DNA of 64,000 nt from Chloroflexota bacterium (lineage in GTDB: Bacteria > Chloroflexota > Dehalococcoidia > Lucifugimonadales > UBA3495), in the NCBI GenBank assembly GCA_009840165.1, contig VXOG01000034.1:93093-157092 (forward strand). The letters run 5' to 3'. Made by a program: the position numbers and the translations under genes. Shown here one piece after another: positions 1-7,681 of the stretch (positions are counted from its first letter, which is position 1; every line of letters begins with the position of its first letter). A model generated the notes under the pieces. That model worked only from the letters and a program-made list of their open reading frames with translations. It was not told where the DNA came from and searched no databases.

Positions 1-1
1 G

Positions 2-1243
2 CGCCTCCGGCAACTGCTTGGGATGGACCTGGACATCGCGCGCGCGGAGTCCGTGCTAGGCAGCCTGGGGATCACAACGCGGCGAACCGGGCCGGACAGC
101 CTGGAAGCCGACCCACCTTACTGGCGTAGCGACATCGCCATCGAGGAAGACCTGATCGAGGAGGTCGTCCGCATCATCGGGTACGACGAGGTGCCCACCA
201 CAATGCTGTCGTCGCCCATACCGTACCACCAGGGCAACGCGATGACTGCGCTCAAGGACGAGTTGCGCGACGCGTTAACCTCCGCCGGTATGCAGGAAAC
301 CATCAGCTACCCGTTGGTGGGGCCGGATGATTTGGAAAAACTGAACCGCGCCGGCCATGAGCCGAAATCTCTGCTCCGGGTTGCCAACCCCATGTCTGCC
401 GAGCAGGACGTGCTGCGGCCAACCCTCGCCGCCAGCATCCTGAACACCCTGGCTTACAACCGGGGACACAACGACGGCGGTTTCCGCCTGTTCGAGTTGG
501 GGCGGGCGTTCATCCCACAGGATTCGGAACTGCCGCCTAACCTTTTGCCATCGAGCACTTTACCACCGACCCCTTTGCCACCGAGCCTTTTACCAATTGA
601 ACGCGAACTGGTCGCCGGCGTGATGTCCGGCCCACGCTACGATGCCAATTGGCTGAGCGGATCGGAGCCGCTGGACTTCTTCGACCTTACTGGAACTCTG
701 ACGACGGCGCTGGAGCGCATCGGCATCGTGGTTTCATACCAGTCTGACGACGATCCATTGTTCCATCCCGGCCGCTGCGCCAGCATCGTCATTGCCGGCG
801 CGCAACCGGACGCTGTCGGAACGGTGGGCGAATTGCACCCCGACATTTGCGATGCTTTCGACCTGGGGCAGGACCCGGTCATCTATTTTGAGTTGCGCCT
901 GGATGACCTGCTGTCGGCAGCCCGGGGCGACGGGAACGCTGAAAATCGTTTCCAGTCGCTTTCGCGATTCCCGGCCGCCAACCGAGACCTGGCGCTGGTG
1001 GTGCCGGAGAATGTGCCGGCCAGCCACGTGCAGCGCCTTATTGAACGGGTGCGCCTGGTTGAGCGGGCCGAACTGTTTGACGTGTACTCGGGCGAAAACG
1101 TGCCTGAAGGCGCCCGCTCCCTGGCCTTCCGCATCCGGTTCCGCGCCGCCGACCGTACCCTGACCAATGAAGACGTGAATCGGGCCGTGAACGGGCTGAC
1201 GCGAGTTCTCGAACGGGAAGCCGGCGCCACGATTCGCGGTTAA
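2..1243 (+). CDS. pheT: Phenylalanyl-tRNA synthetase beta subunit, C-terminal part (5' end outside window)
   Basis: This is the beta subunit of the alpha2-beta2 enzyme that charges tRNA-Phe in the cytoplasm. The reading frame is open from base 2, so the gene starts upstream of the window and the internal ATG at 23 is not its start. What remains runs from the end of the B5 domain through the catalytic-like core to a C-terminal FDX-ACB anticodon-binding domain (begins near the motif FPAANRDLALVV and ends at the stop). A proline/leucine-rich low-complexity stretch (bases ~530-600, PPNLLPSSTLPPTPLPP) interrupts the core and looks like an inserted short repeat. Family assignment is firm. Confidence 0.95.
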   Translation, partial: RLRQLLGMDLDIARAESVLGSLGITTRRTGPDSLEADPPYWRSDIAIEEDLIEEVVRIIGYDEVPTTMLSSPIPYHQGNAMTALKDELRDALTSAGMQETISYPLVGPDDLEKLNRAGHEPKSLLRVANPMSAEQDVLRPTLAASILNTLAYNRGHNDGGFRLFELGRAFIPQDSELPPNLLPSSTLPPTPLPPSLLPIERELVAGVMSGPRYDANWLSGSEPLDFFDLTGTLTTALERIGIVVSYQSDDDPLFHPGRCASIVIAGAQPDAVGTVGELHPDICDAFDLGQDPVIYFELRLDDLLSAARGDGNAENRFQSLSRFPAANRDLALVVPENVPASHVQRLIERVRLVERAELFDVYSGENVPEGARSLAFRIRFRAADRTLTNEDVNRAVNGLTRVLEREAGATIRG

Positions 1244-1278
1244 GGCGACGAATCTGCGCCGGCAATCGGCGCGCACTG

Positions 1279-1287
1279 TGGTAATAT
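1279..1287 (+). promoter_or_regulatory. Extended -10 promoter of moeA, probably leaderless
   Basis: TGGTAATAT fits the TGN-TANNNT extended -10 pattern. Only 8 nt separate its end from the ATG at 1296, so the predicted transcription start falls at or next to the start codon and there is no room for a ribosome binding site. Confidence 0.5.
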
Positions 1288-1295
1288 TAATCGTT

Positions 1296-2693
1296 ATGGC
1301 TACTCACCAGCGCTCACACCACCTGCACGCCCACGATGCTCACGGAGACGGCGATCACGAGAGCATCCACGATCACGGCGGTCACCCCGGCCACCACCGA
1401 GGGCATCACGACGGTTCCCACGGCCACGAAGACATGCTGGAAGTGGAGGAGGCCTTCGCAAGAATCCTGGCCCACTTCTCGCCGCTGGACTCGGTGGAAT
1501 TGTCAGTCCTGGAGTGCCTGGGCTTGGCCCTGGCCGAAGACATCATGTCGCCCCTGGATTTGCCCCCACTGGCCAACTCGGCCATGGACGGCTACGCGGT
1601 GCTGCATGACGACATTGCCGGCGCGAACGACACGCCCACAACCCTGTCCGTGATTTCCGCCGTAGCCGCCGGACAGGTCTCCGAGGATACCGTTTCTCCG
1701 GGCAAGGCCATCCGCATCATGACCGGCGCTCCCGTGCCCAACGGAGCCGATACCGTGGTTCCCTTTGAGGAAACGGACGAACTCGAACGAAGGGGTCGGG
1801 GCGAGGCACTGGACGAGATAGCTATTCGCAAGGCGTTGCCCCTGGGCAGCAACGTGCGCCCCGCCGGAGAGGACGTTACCGCCGGCGAGTTGGTGTTGCC
1901 GGCCGGTACGGTGGTCCGAGCCGCCGAAGCCGGCGTCATGGCGTCCCTGGGGTTGACCACGGCCCGCGTGATCCGGCGGCCGGTAGTGGCGGTGTTGTCC
2001 ACCGGGGATGAGCTTACCCCGGCCGGAAAAACGCTGGCTCCGGGCCATATCTACGACAGCAACAGCAGCAGCGTGGCCGCGGCGGTAATCGCGGCCGGCG
2101 GCGTGCCGCGCGTCATCGGCATCGCCCGCGATACCCTGGAAGACCTGCACCGCTGCATCGACGAGGCCGCCGATGCCGACCTGCTGGTGACTTCCGCCGG
2201 CGTTTCCAAGGGCGACTATGACATGGTGAAGGACGTACTCGAACAACGGGGCGACATGAACTTCTGGTCGGTGCGTATGCGTCCGGCCAAACCCCTGGCC
2301 TTCGGTCTGCTTCGCGGCGAGCAGGACCGTCCGCTGCCCCTGCTGGGGCTGCCGGGAAACCCGGTCAGCGCGCTGCTGGCCTTTGAAATGTTCGGCCGGC
2401 CTGCCATCCGGCGGATGCTGGGGCGCCACCTGCTGGCCCGACCTATGGTGGAAGGCGTACTTACCGGCCCGATTTTCAACAGCGATGGCCGTCGAGTTTA
2501 CGCTAGAGTGGAGGTTGAGCACAGGGATGGAACTTGGTTTGCCAACCCCACCGGGCCCCAGGGTTCCAACATACTGACGTCGTTGTCGCGGGCTAACGGC
2601 TTGGCAATTTGCCCGGCGGACCTGCGGCGTAAAGAAGCGGGGCAGGCTGTCAAAATCATCATGCTGGACTGGAATGAAGAGGTTGCCCAATGA
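1296..2693 (+). CDS. moeA: Molybdopterin molybdenumtransferase MoeA with histidine-rich N-terminal extension
   Basis: MoeA inserts molybdate into adenylylated molybdopterin, the last step of molybdenum cofactor synthesis. The body matches the family throughout: PLxxNSAMDGYA near the start, RIMTGAPVPNGAD, SNVRPAGED, the LSTGDEL and YDSNS substrate-binding stretch, GVSKGDYD and GLPGNPVSA. The start is placed at ATG 1296; an upstream in-frame GTG at 1278 would overlap the promoter. Odd feature: the first ~45 residues carry 16 histidines mixed with Asp and Gly, a metal-binding-like tail not part of the normal fold. The stop overlaps the next start by 4 nt (ATGA), so the two genes are likely translationally coupled. 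mobA, for the same pathway, lies at 35 kb. Confidence 0.93.
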   Translation: MATHQRSHHLHAHDAHGDGDHESIHDHGGHPGHHRGHHDGSHGHEDMLEVEEAFARILAHFSPLDSVELSVLECLGLALAEDIMSPLDLPPLANSAMDGYAVLHDDIAGANDTPTTLSVISAVAAGQVSEDTVSPGKAIRIMTGAPVPNGADTVVPFEETDELERRGRGEALDEIAIRKALPLGSNVRPAGEDVTAGELVLPAGTVVRAAEAGVMASLGLTTARVIRRPVVAVLSTGDELTPAGKTLAPGHIYDSNSSSVAAAVIAAGGVPRVIGIARDTLEDLHRCIDEAADADLLVTSAGVSKGDYDMVKDVLEQRGDMNFWSVRMRPAKPLAFGLLRGEQDRPLPLLGLPGNPVSALLAFEMFGRPAIRRMLGRHLLARPMVEGVLTGPIFNSDGRRVYARVEVEHRDGTWFANPTGPQGSNILTSLSRANGLAICPADLRRKEAGQAVKIIMLDWNEEVAQ

Positions 2694-3277
2694 GCACAGT
2701 TTCCGTCAATCCTCGCCTGGAAGGGCTGGAATATCGCGTCAGTCTGGATCGGCTGGCGGAGTTGAACCGTTCCGCGGCTCCGTTGCTTATGGCCCGCCTG
2801 ACCAGCGCCTGCCCATCTTACGGCAAGCCGGCCGCCGAGGCGGACGATCCGGTTGCGCTCCTTGCGGAAATTCGAGCCAACTGCGCGGACGATCCCGACT
2901 ACATCCGCCAGTCCATGCCGCTGCAGGAAATAGTGTTCCGCACCCTGCTGCTGGCCGATGACCAAACGCTGACCTTGCGCGAACTGCACTACGAACTGAC
3001 CGAACGCTGGTCTTCCCCCATTCGTCCCATCACGGTTACCGTCTCCGGTCTGGCCCGCATACTGGACAGCGATGTATTCTACGGGTTTGAGTCGGTGGCG
3101 CTGCCGGAACCGGAGGTCGTGGAACCGGACGCGCCGATGTTGCTGGCCGGCGGAGACGAATCGGACGATTTGATGCGGGACATCATGTCCGCCCTCGAAG
3201 AGGACGAAGACGACTACGACGAGGAGGACGAAGACGACCCATACGAAGACGACGAGGACGAGGAGGACGACGATTGA
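2690..3277 (+). CDS. Unknown protein with possible winged-helix segment and long acidic tail
   Basis: I do not recognise a named family. The 195-residue product has an N-terminal helical part, a central stretch (about residues 75-140, QEIVFRTLLLADDQTLTLRELHYEL...) whose pattern resembles a small winged-helix or HARE-HTH domain, and a C-terminal ~50 residues made almost wholly of Asp and Glu. That order (small HTH then acidic disordered tail) recalls the delta subunit of Firmicutes RNA polymerase, but this is a resemblance only. It starts inside the end of moeA with a 4-nt ATGA overlap, so it shares the moeA transcript. A hairpin with CTGCAAA/TTTGCAG arms follows at 3304-3331. Confidence 0.75.
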   Translation: MSTVSVNPRLEGLEYRVSLDRLAELNRSAAPLLMARLTSACPSYGKPAAEADDPVALLAEIRANCADDPDYIRQSMPLQEIVFRTLLLADDQTLTLRELHYELTERWSSPIRPITVTVSGLARILDSDVFYGFESVALPEPEVVEPDAPMLLAGGDESDDLMRDIMSALEEDEDDYDEEDEDDPYEDDEDEEDDD

Positions 3278-3341
3278 CGGGCCCACGCCCCCTACGCTAA
3301 TGACTGCAAATAACAATTATCTTGTTTGCAGGTGGGAATCG

Positions 3342-3370
3342 TTGACTGAGTATTGAGCCACCGCTAAAAT
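3342..3370 (+). promoter_or_regulatory. Sigma70-type promoter of infC-rpmI-rplT
   Basis: TTGACT (3342-3347) and TAAAAT (3365-3370) are separated by exactly 17 nt. The predicted start near 3377 leaves a leader of about 67 nt containing a GACCG/CGGTC hairpin (3387-3399) before the infC start. This is the best -35/-10 pair I found in the window. Confidence 0.8.
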
Positions 3371-3443
3371 AGGTTCATCAAGAGCAGACCGCCCCGGTCA
3401 ACCGGGCAGTGGTCGGAATCTACTCACTGACGGAGGTGGCGCC

Positions 3444-4007
3444 ATAGCCAGGCAATACAGGGTCAACGAACAGATACGTGTCCCACAGGTAAGAGTTATC
3501 GGAGAAGACGGCGAGCAGCTTGGGGTTATGACAGTGTCCGACGCGCTCTCCAGGGCGCGTATGCACGACCTTGACCTGGTGGAGGTGGCGCCAAACGCTG
3601 ATCCTCCCGTCGCCCGCCTCCTCGACTACGGCAAGCTCCGGTACCTTTCTTCCAAGAAGGAGCGCGAGACCCGCAAATCCCAGAAAAGCAACGAACTGAA
3701 AGAAGTGCGATTCCGCCCCAACATCGGAACCCACGACTTCGACGCCAAGATGCGCAAGGTTCGCCAATTCATCAACCACGGCGACAAAGTGAAGTTGACG
3801 GTACGGTTCCGGGGACGCGAAGCGGTCCACCAGGAAAACGGCCTCTCCCTACTCAAAAAAGTGGCCGAAGAGATGAAGGACGAGATTCGCCTCGAACAGC
3901 AGCCATCCATGGAGGGCCGCGCGATGTCGATGGTGCTCATTCCAAGTCCCACGGTGTCCGCCCGCCAGGAACGCGATGAAACCAGGGAAACCGCAACCCC
4001 TGAATAG
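3444..4007 (+). CDS. infC: Translation initiation factor IF-3, apparent AUA start codon
   Basis: IF-3 binds the 30S subunit and checks start codon and initiator tRNA. Both domains are present: the N-terminal domain (IARQYRVNEQIRVPQVR...) and the C-terminal domain (RFRPNIGTHDFDAKMRKV). The frame has no ATG, GTG or TTG between its upstream stop (3354) and the ATG at 3528, which would delete the conserved N terminus. The only well-placed codon is ATA at 3444, six bases after a strong GGAGGT (3432-3437), giving 187 residues. infC is well known for non-standard starts (AUU in E. coli) used for autoregulation; I infer the same here. First gene of the infC-rpmI-rplT operon. Confidence 0.9.
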   Translation: MARQYRVNEQIRVPQVRVIGEDGEQLGVMTVSDALSRARMHDLDLVEVAPNADPPVARLLDYGKLRYLSSKKERETRKSQKSNELKEVRFRPNIGTHDFDAKMRKVRQFINHGDKVKLTVRFRGREAVHQENGLSLLKKVAEEMKDEIRLEQQPSMEGRAMSMVLIPSPTVSARQERDETRETATPE

Positions 4008-4028
4008 AGCAACACGGAATATAGGAAC

Positions 4029-4229
4029 ATGCCGAAACTTAAAACACACAAGGGCGCCAAAGCGCGCATTCACGTCACCGGCTCCGGCAAACTCATGCGA
4101 CGCAAGCGCATGAGTAGTCATCTACGGCGCAAGAAGCCGAAGAAGGTGACCAGGAAATTCGCCCAGAAGATGGCTTACGACAAGGCCGACGTGAAGCGCC
4201 TGAGCCGTTTGATACCCTACGACGTCTAA
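4029..4229 (+). CDS. rpmI: 50S ribosomal protein L35
   Basis: A 66-residue, highly basic protein beginning [20 protein letters not shown], the usual L35 N terminus, and ending in the SRLIPY-type tail seen in the family. It is a component of the large ribosomal subunit. It lies 21 nt after infC and 20 nt before rplT, the order conserved across bacteria. In E. coli this operon is repressed by L20 binding the mRNA; no comparable fold could be verified here by eye. Confidence 0.97.
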   Translation: MPKLKTHKGAKARIHVTGSGKLMRRKRMSSHLRRKKPKKVTRKFAQKMAYDKADVKRLSRLIPYDV

Positions 4230-4249
4230 ACACCGGAGAACTGTACACC

Positions 4250-4609
4250 GTGCCAAGAGTCAAGAGGGGCGTAACCAAGCGCGCCCGCCACAAGAAAGTA
4301 CTGAAAGCCGCCAAGGGCTACCGGGCGTCTTCCAGCCGCAACTACAAGTGGGCCAAAGAAGCGGTGATGCACGCCTGGAGCCATGCGTACCGCCATCGCC
4401 GCCAGCGCAAGGGCGACTTTCGCCGCCTGTGGATCATCCGCATCGGCGCCGCGTGCCGTCAGCACGGCACCACCTACAGCCAGTTCATGCACGGCCTGAA
4501 CGTAGCCGGCATCGAGATCGACCGCAAAATGCTGGCCGACCTGGCCGTCCGCGACCCCGACGCCTTCGAGCGCCTGGTGGAAGTAGCCGGAGCAGCGACA
4601 GCAAGCTGA
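4250..4609 (+). CDS. rplT: 50S ribosomal protein L20
   Basis: A 119-residue basic protein of normal L20 length, starting at GTG 4250 ([19 protein letters not shown]) with the conserved helical RNA-binding N terminus and the globular C-terminal domain ([20 protein letters not shown]). It is needed early in 50S assembly and is the usual repressor of this operon. The gene ends the infC cluster; a hairpin repeat (4638-4664) separates it from the convergent lipoprotein gene. Confidence 0.97.
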   Translation: MPRVKRGVTKRARHKKVLKAAKGYRASSSRNYKWAKEAVMHAWSHAYRHRRQRKGDFRRLWIIRIGAACRQHGTTYSQFMHGLNVAGIEIDRKMLADLAVRDPDAFERLVEVAGAATAS

Positions 4610-4637
4610 TTATCGCGTCCCGACAGCGACAAACATG

Positions 4638-4664
4638 TAGGGGCGAATGATTATTCGCCCTTAC
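4638..4664. repeat. GTAGGGGC-type hairpin repeat, copy 1
   Basis: GTAGGGGCGAAT followed by the near-complement ATTCGCCCTTAC forms an imperfect hairpin. It is the first of five similar elements in the window (others near 12650, 19150, 39490, 46300), all directly at gene ends. It lies between convergent genes and overlaps the last codon of the minus-strand lipoprotein gene. Confidence 0.7.
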
Positions 4665-5230
4665 TGCGTCACCAACTCCCACTCAATCAACCCTGGCTCC
4701 GCGCTCTCGCATTCGTACATTCCCAAGTCCCGGCGCAGGTGGTTGCGCCCGCCAGCCGGTTCTCCTGAACCGCCAGCAATGCCGACGCACAATGCAGGGC
4801 CGTCCGTCCGGACCAGATGCAGGCGCCCTTCGTCGTCAAAGGCAAAACGCTGACTAGCTGCACCGGCGTCGCACTTTGTCACTATCAGGGCAGCCTCCGA
4901 TTCCATGGTGGATGCCGCCAGACAGCGCTCATACTCCACAAGCCCGATGCCGCCGCCGTCCGCAAGTGCAATGGGAGTAAACATCTGATCACCGGAATCG
5001 GGCTTGCAGGTATGTGCTTGCAGCGGCGCGTCCAGCCGTATGTTCGCGCCGAAACCGGCCACGTCAACGCAATAACCCTGGGGATCGTCCAGATTGTCGG
5101 CGAGACGTAGCAAGCCCGCCGCCGTTGGTATCGGGGTGTCGGTGGCAACTGGCGACGGATCGGCAGCGCATGCCAGCAGGCCGACCACCATCAACAACAG
5201 CAGAGCCGCCGCCGGCATCCGTAGCGTCAC
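4661..5230 (-). CDS. Lipoprotein with ricin-B-like (beta-trefoil) domain
   Basis: An exported lipoprotein: the signal ends in the lipobox VGLLAC with Cys about residue 21, followed by a Pro/Thr-rich linker. The remaining ~150 residues contain repeated patterns (YCVDVAG, RCLAAS, LCVGIAG, each followed by a later Cys and a Q/E...W-type ending) like the three lobes of a ricin-type beta-trefoil carbohydrate-binding domain; the substrate cannot be named. The start GTG (5230) overlaps the M20 peptidase stop in a GTGA 4-nt overlap; an ATG four codons in is an alternative. Likely co-transcribed with the upstream peptidase. Confidence 0.7.
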   Translation of the reverse strand: MTLRMPAAALLLLMVVGLLACAADPSPVATDTPIPTAAGLLRLADNLDDPQGYCVDVAGFGANIRLDAPLQAHTCKPDSGDQMFTPIALADGGGIGLVEYERCLAASTMESEAALIVTKCDAGAASQRFAFDDEGRLHLVRTDGPALCVGIAGGSGEPAGGRNHLRRDLGMYECESAEPGLIEWELVTQ

Positions 5231-6558
5231 TCGTGAAACCGCTGCAACAGCCGATACAGCGCTTCCGCCCCGAACTCCAGCGCGGACACCGGCACCCGCT
5301 CGTTGGCGGCGTGGATGGTCTTCAGGAAGTCGAATTCTGACGGCAGGTTCATCGGCATCCAGCCGTAGGTCTGAATGCCGAGCTGGGCGAAGTGGCGGCC
5401 ATCAGTTCCCGCCGGCATCAGCATCGGAACTGACACTCCCTCCGGGTCCTGCTCGAAGATTATGTCCGCTAGCGTATTGAACAGCCCCATGTTGAGAATC
5501 CAGGGCTTGGGCTGGAAATTGACGGCGCGGAACTCAATATCCGGCCCCGCGATGGCCTGCAACTCGCCCAGTAAATCCTCAGAATCGTAGCCCGGCAGCA
5601 TCCGGCAATCCAGGTTGACGGTGACTTCGCTCGGGATGACGTTGGCCTTCTCTCCGCCGTTGATGATGGTGGCATTGGCGGTGTGTCGAAACAGTGGTTC
5701 CATCTCCTTGCCCGCCGTGCCCATGCGCCGCAGCATCCTGCCCGTGAACGCCGGGTTGATCAGCAGCTTCAAAAATGCGCTGTCGGGCAGCGGTAGGCTG
5801 CCGCTCATGGCCTCCACCATCATCCGGGTCACCGGATGGATGTGGAACGGCAGCGGGGTGCGGTCAAGCTTGACCAGGAACCGGGCCATACGGGTCGGCG
5901 CGGTATCATGATGCACCAGGGAACCGTGGCCGCCCAGGCCGCGGGCGATGGCTTCCACCCGGCAGCCTTGCTTCTCGGCAACCTGCACCATGTAGAACTT
6001 GCGGCCCCGGTGGGTTTTGCTGAACCCTCCGAACTCGCCCACGGCGTAGCGCGCGCCCTCAAACAACTCGGGATGGGCGTCCACCAGCCACTCTGCTCCG
6101 GTGTGTCCGCCGGCCTCCTCATCGGTTACCAAGGCCAGTATCACGTCGCCGGGCAGGGCGGTGTCCTCCAGATGGGCGCGCATCAAAGCGTCCATCATCA
6201 TGGCGACGCCGCCCTTCATGTCCAGCGCGCCCCGACCCCATACGTAGCCTTCCTGCAAACGACCCTCGAATGGCGGAACATCCCAGGGTTGGGCCACCGT
6301 GGGCACCACGTCGATATGCCCGTACATCAGCAGCGGAGGCGCATCGCCGCGCCCCTTCAAGCGGCTGACCACGTTGACGCGGTCGGGGTCGTTGCCAATT
6401 AGCTCGGCAGGGATGCCGACGCCGTTCAAAACGTCCCGGCAGTAGGCGGCGCACTCGCGCTCGTTGCCCGGGGGATTGGTGGTGTCGTGGCGGATCAGCG
6501 CCTGGAGCAGTTCCGCTACGTGTGGTCGGCTGCCGGCCGCCGTTTCCCTGAGACTCAT
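5227..6558 (-). CDS. M20-family metallopeptidase/deacylase (ArgE/DapE-like)
   Basis: A cytosolic zinc-dependent amidohydrolase of the M20 family. The metal ligand motifs are visible: GHIDVVP (first His/Asp), WGRGALDMKGG (bridging Asp), TDEEAGG (catalytic Glu pair), a further metal Glu in AVGEFGG, and the late His in TDGRHF. Length (443 aa) is normal. The dimerisation lid lies in the middle. The family hydrolyses N-acyl amino acids or small peptides; the exact substrate cannot be told. It lies 12 nt after the PAC2 gene and overlaps the lipoprotein gene, so three genes probably form one minus-strand transcript. Confidence 0.9.
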   Translation of the reverse strand: MSLRETAAGSRPHVAELLQALIRHDTTNPPGNERECAAYCRDVLNGVGIPAELIGNDPDRVNVVSRLKGRGDAPPLLMYGHIDVVPTVAQPWDVPPFEGRLQEGYVWGRGALDMKGGVAMMMDALMRAHLEDTALPGDVILALVTDEEAGGHTGAEWLVDAHPELFEGARYAVGEFGGFSKTHRGRKFYMVQVAEKQGCRVEAIARGLGGHGSLVHHDTAPTRMARFLVKLDRTPLPFHIHPVTRMMVEAMSGSLPLPDSAFLKLLINPAFTGRMLRRMGTAGKEMEPLFRHTANATIINGGEKANVIPSEVTVNLDCRMLPGYDSEDLLGELQAIAGPDIEFRAVNFQPKPWILNMGLFNTLADIIFEQDPEGVSVPMLMPAGTDGRHFAQLGIQTYGWMPMNLPSEFDFLKTIHAANERVPVSALEFGAEALYRLLQRFHE

Positions 6559-6570
6559 GCCGCCGGGCCG

Positions 6571-7521
6571 TCAGACGCCGGCCAACCCGCGGTCGTCAGG
6601 ATCGTCGCCGTCGTCAGCATCGCCGTTCCCGCCGGAATCGCCCGCGTCGCTCAGGTCCACGTCCAGACCTTGCAGGAACTCTTCAATGCTGGACGGCAGG
6701 GGAGTCGTAGGTTCCGGGCGATTATCGGCGCCGTACTCGCTGTCGTACATCTCTTCAATGCGGGTCAGCATGTCGCCGCTGGGTATCTGGCCGTCGCGGG
6801 AGGTCAGTTCGTCGTACTGCTTTTCTCCCCGATCCGCCTGCGCTATATAGTCGGGAAAGTCATACAGGCGGCACAGCAGGCCCATCATCCGCGCCGCGCC
6901 CTGGTAATCATCGTCCAAGTTCAGGTATTGGGGCAGGTGCACCACGAACGCCCGAGTTTCAATGCCCATTTTCGTGGCCGTCTCGCTGATGGTGTACGTG
7001 ATGGTGGTAGGCCCCTCGTAGTTGCTGGGCCGCGCGTTGGCGGTGGCGTAATCCCGTTCCACGTGCTCGCCGGTGCCCAACCCGGACACCACCAGTGGCC
7101 TGGTGTGCGGAACCATGTCGTACATGCCGCCAATAAGGGCGTACTGCTTCACGCCAAAGTACTTGATGATCTCCAGCAGGGCGTCCGAATAGTCCTCTCC
7201 GTAAAGGTGCGGTTCCAGCAGATGGGCAGTGAGCAGATGCGGCCCGTCCTCAGGGTTGGAGTAGCGGATGATGGTATTCGGAATCGTTACCTCGCGGTTG
7301 CCGCTGACCAGATATGAACGCGGGCGATAACGGGTGAAGTCGTAAAACCTGCCCGGTCGATACAAACGGCCCAGTTCCTTGCTGCGTAGGTGCCGTTCAA
7401 TGCGTCCCAGCGAGAGACTCCCCACGTTGCCCACGTCAATCCAGGGGCGAAGCACGACCAGCATATGCGGGTCTCGCAGCTCAGGGATAGGCTCTGCTAT
7501 GTCAAATTCACCGATGCGCAT
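6571..7521 (-). CDS. PAC2-family protein (proteasome-assembly-chaperone-like), acidic C terminus
   Basis: About 316 residues when started at ATG 7521. Features of the PAC2 family are present: the N-terminal RPWIDVGNVGSLSL stretch, the central GVKQYALIGGMYDMVPHTRP and the GLLCRLYDFPDY stretch near the end of the fold. The last ~50 residues are Asp/Gly-rich and probably disordered. The frame stays open upstream to 7782, but those residues encode the WIPAFAGMT peptide of a dispersed hairpin repeat (7588-7615) and are not protein. Bacterial PAC2 proteins are common in Actinobacteria and Chloroflexota; their job is unknown. Transcribed divergently from the 7682 gene. Confidence 0.85.
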   Translation of the reverse strand: MRIGEFDIAEPIPELRDPHMLVVLRPWIDVGNVGSLSLGRIERHLRSKELGRLYRPGRFYDFTRYRPRSYLVSGNREVTIPNTIIRYSNPEDGPHLLTAHLLEPHLYGEDYSDALLEIIKYFGVKQYALIGGMYDMVPHTRPLVVSGLGTGEHVERDYATANARPSNYEGPTTITYTISETATKMGIETRAFVVHLPQYLNLDDDYQGAARMMGLLCRLYDFPDYIAQADRGEKQYDELTSRDGQIPSGDMLTRIEEMYDSEYGADNRPEPTTPLPSSIEEFLQGLDVDLSDAGDSGGNGDADDGDDPDDRGLAGV

Positions 7522-7587
7522 AACGGGGTTCACGGTAACATCGGCGATATATCGCGTCAAGGACGCGCGAGCCAATCGCGTCATCCC

Positions 7588-7615
7588 CGTCATTCCGGCG
7601 AAAGCCGGAATCCAG
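7588..7615. repeat. REP-like hairpin, family A, copy 1
   Basis: Contains ATTCCGGCGAAAGCCGGAAT, a 7-bp-arm perfect hairpin with GTC before and CCAG after. It sits between divergent genes. Family A recurs near 8401, 8463, 15600, 19074, 24691, 25584, 30508, 51339, 51469 and 52388. Confidence 0.85.
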
Positions 7616-7638
7616 TAACCGGATCCGTTAGTTGCAGA

Positions 7639-7647
7639 TGATATACT
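7639..7647 (+). promoter_or_regulatory. Extended -10 promoter of the 7682 gene
   Basis: TGATATACT fits TGN-TANNNT. The predicted start is near 7654, leaving a ~28-nt leader that contains GGGGG six bases before the ATG at 7682. Confidence 0.45.
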
Positions 7648-7681
7648 CGCCGGCGTTAGAAGTTGTATCAGGGGGTTGACT

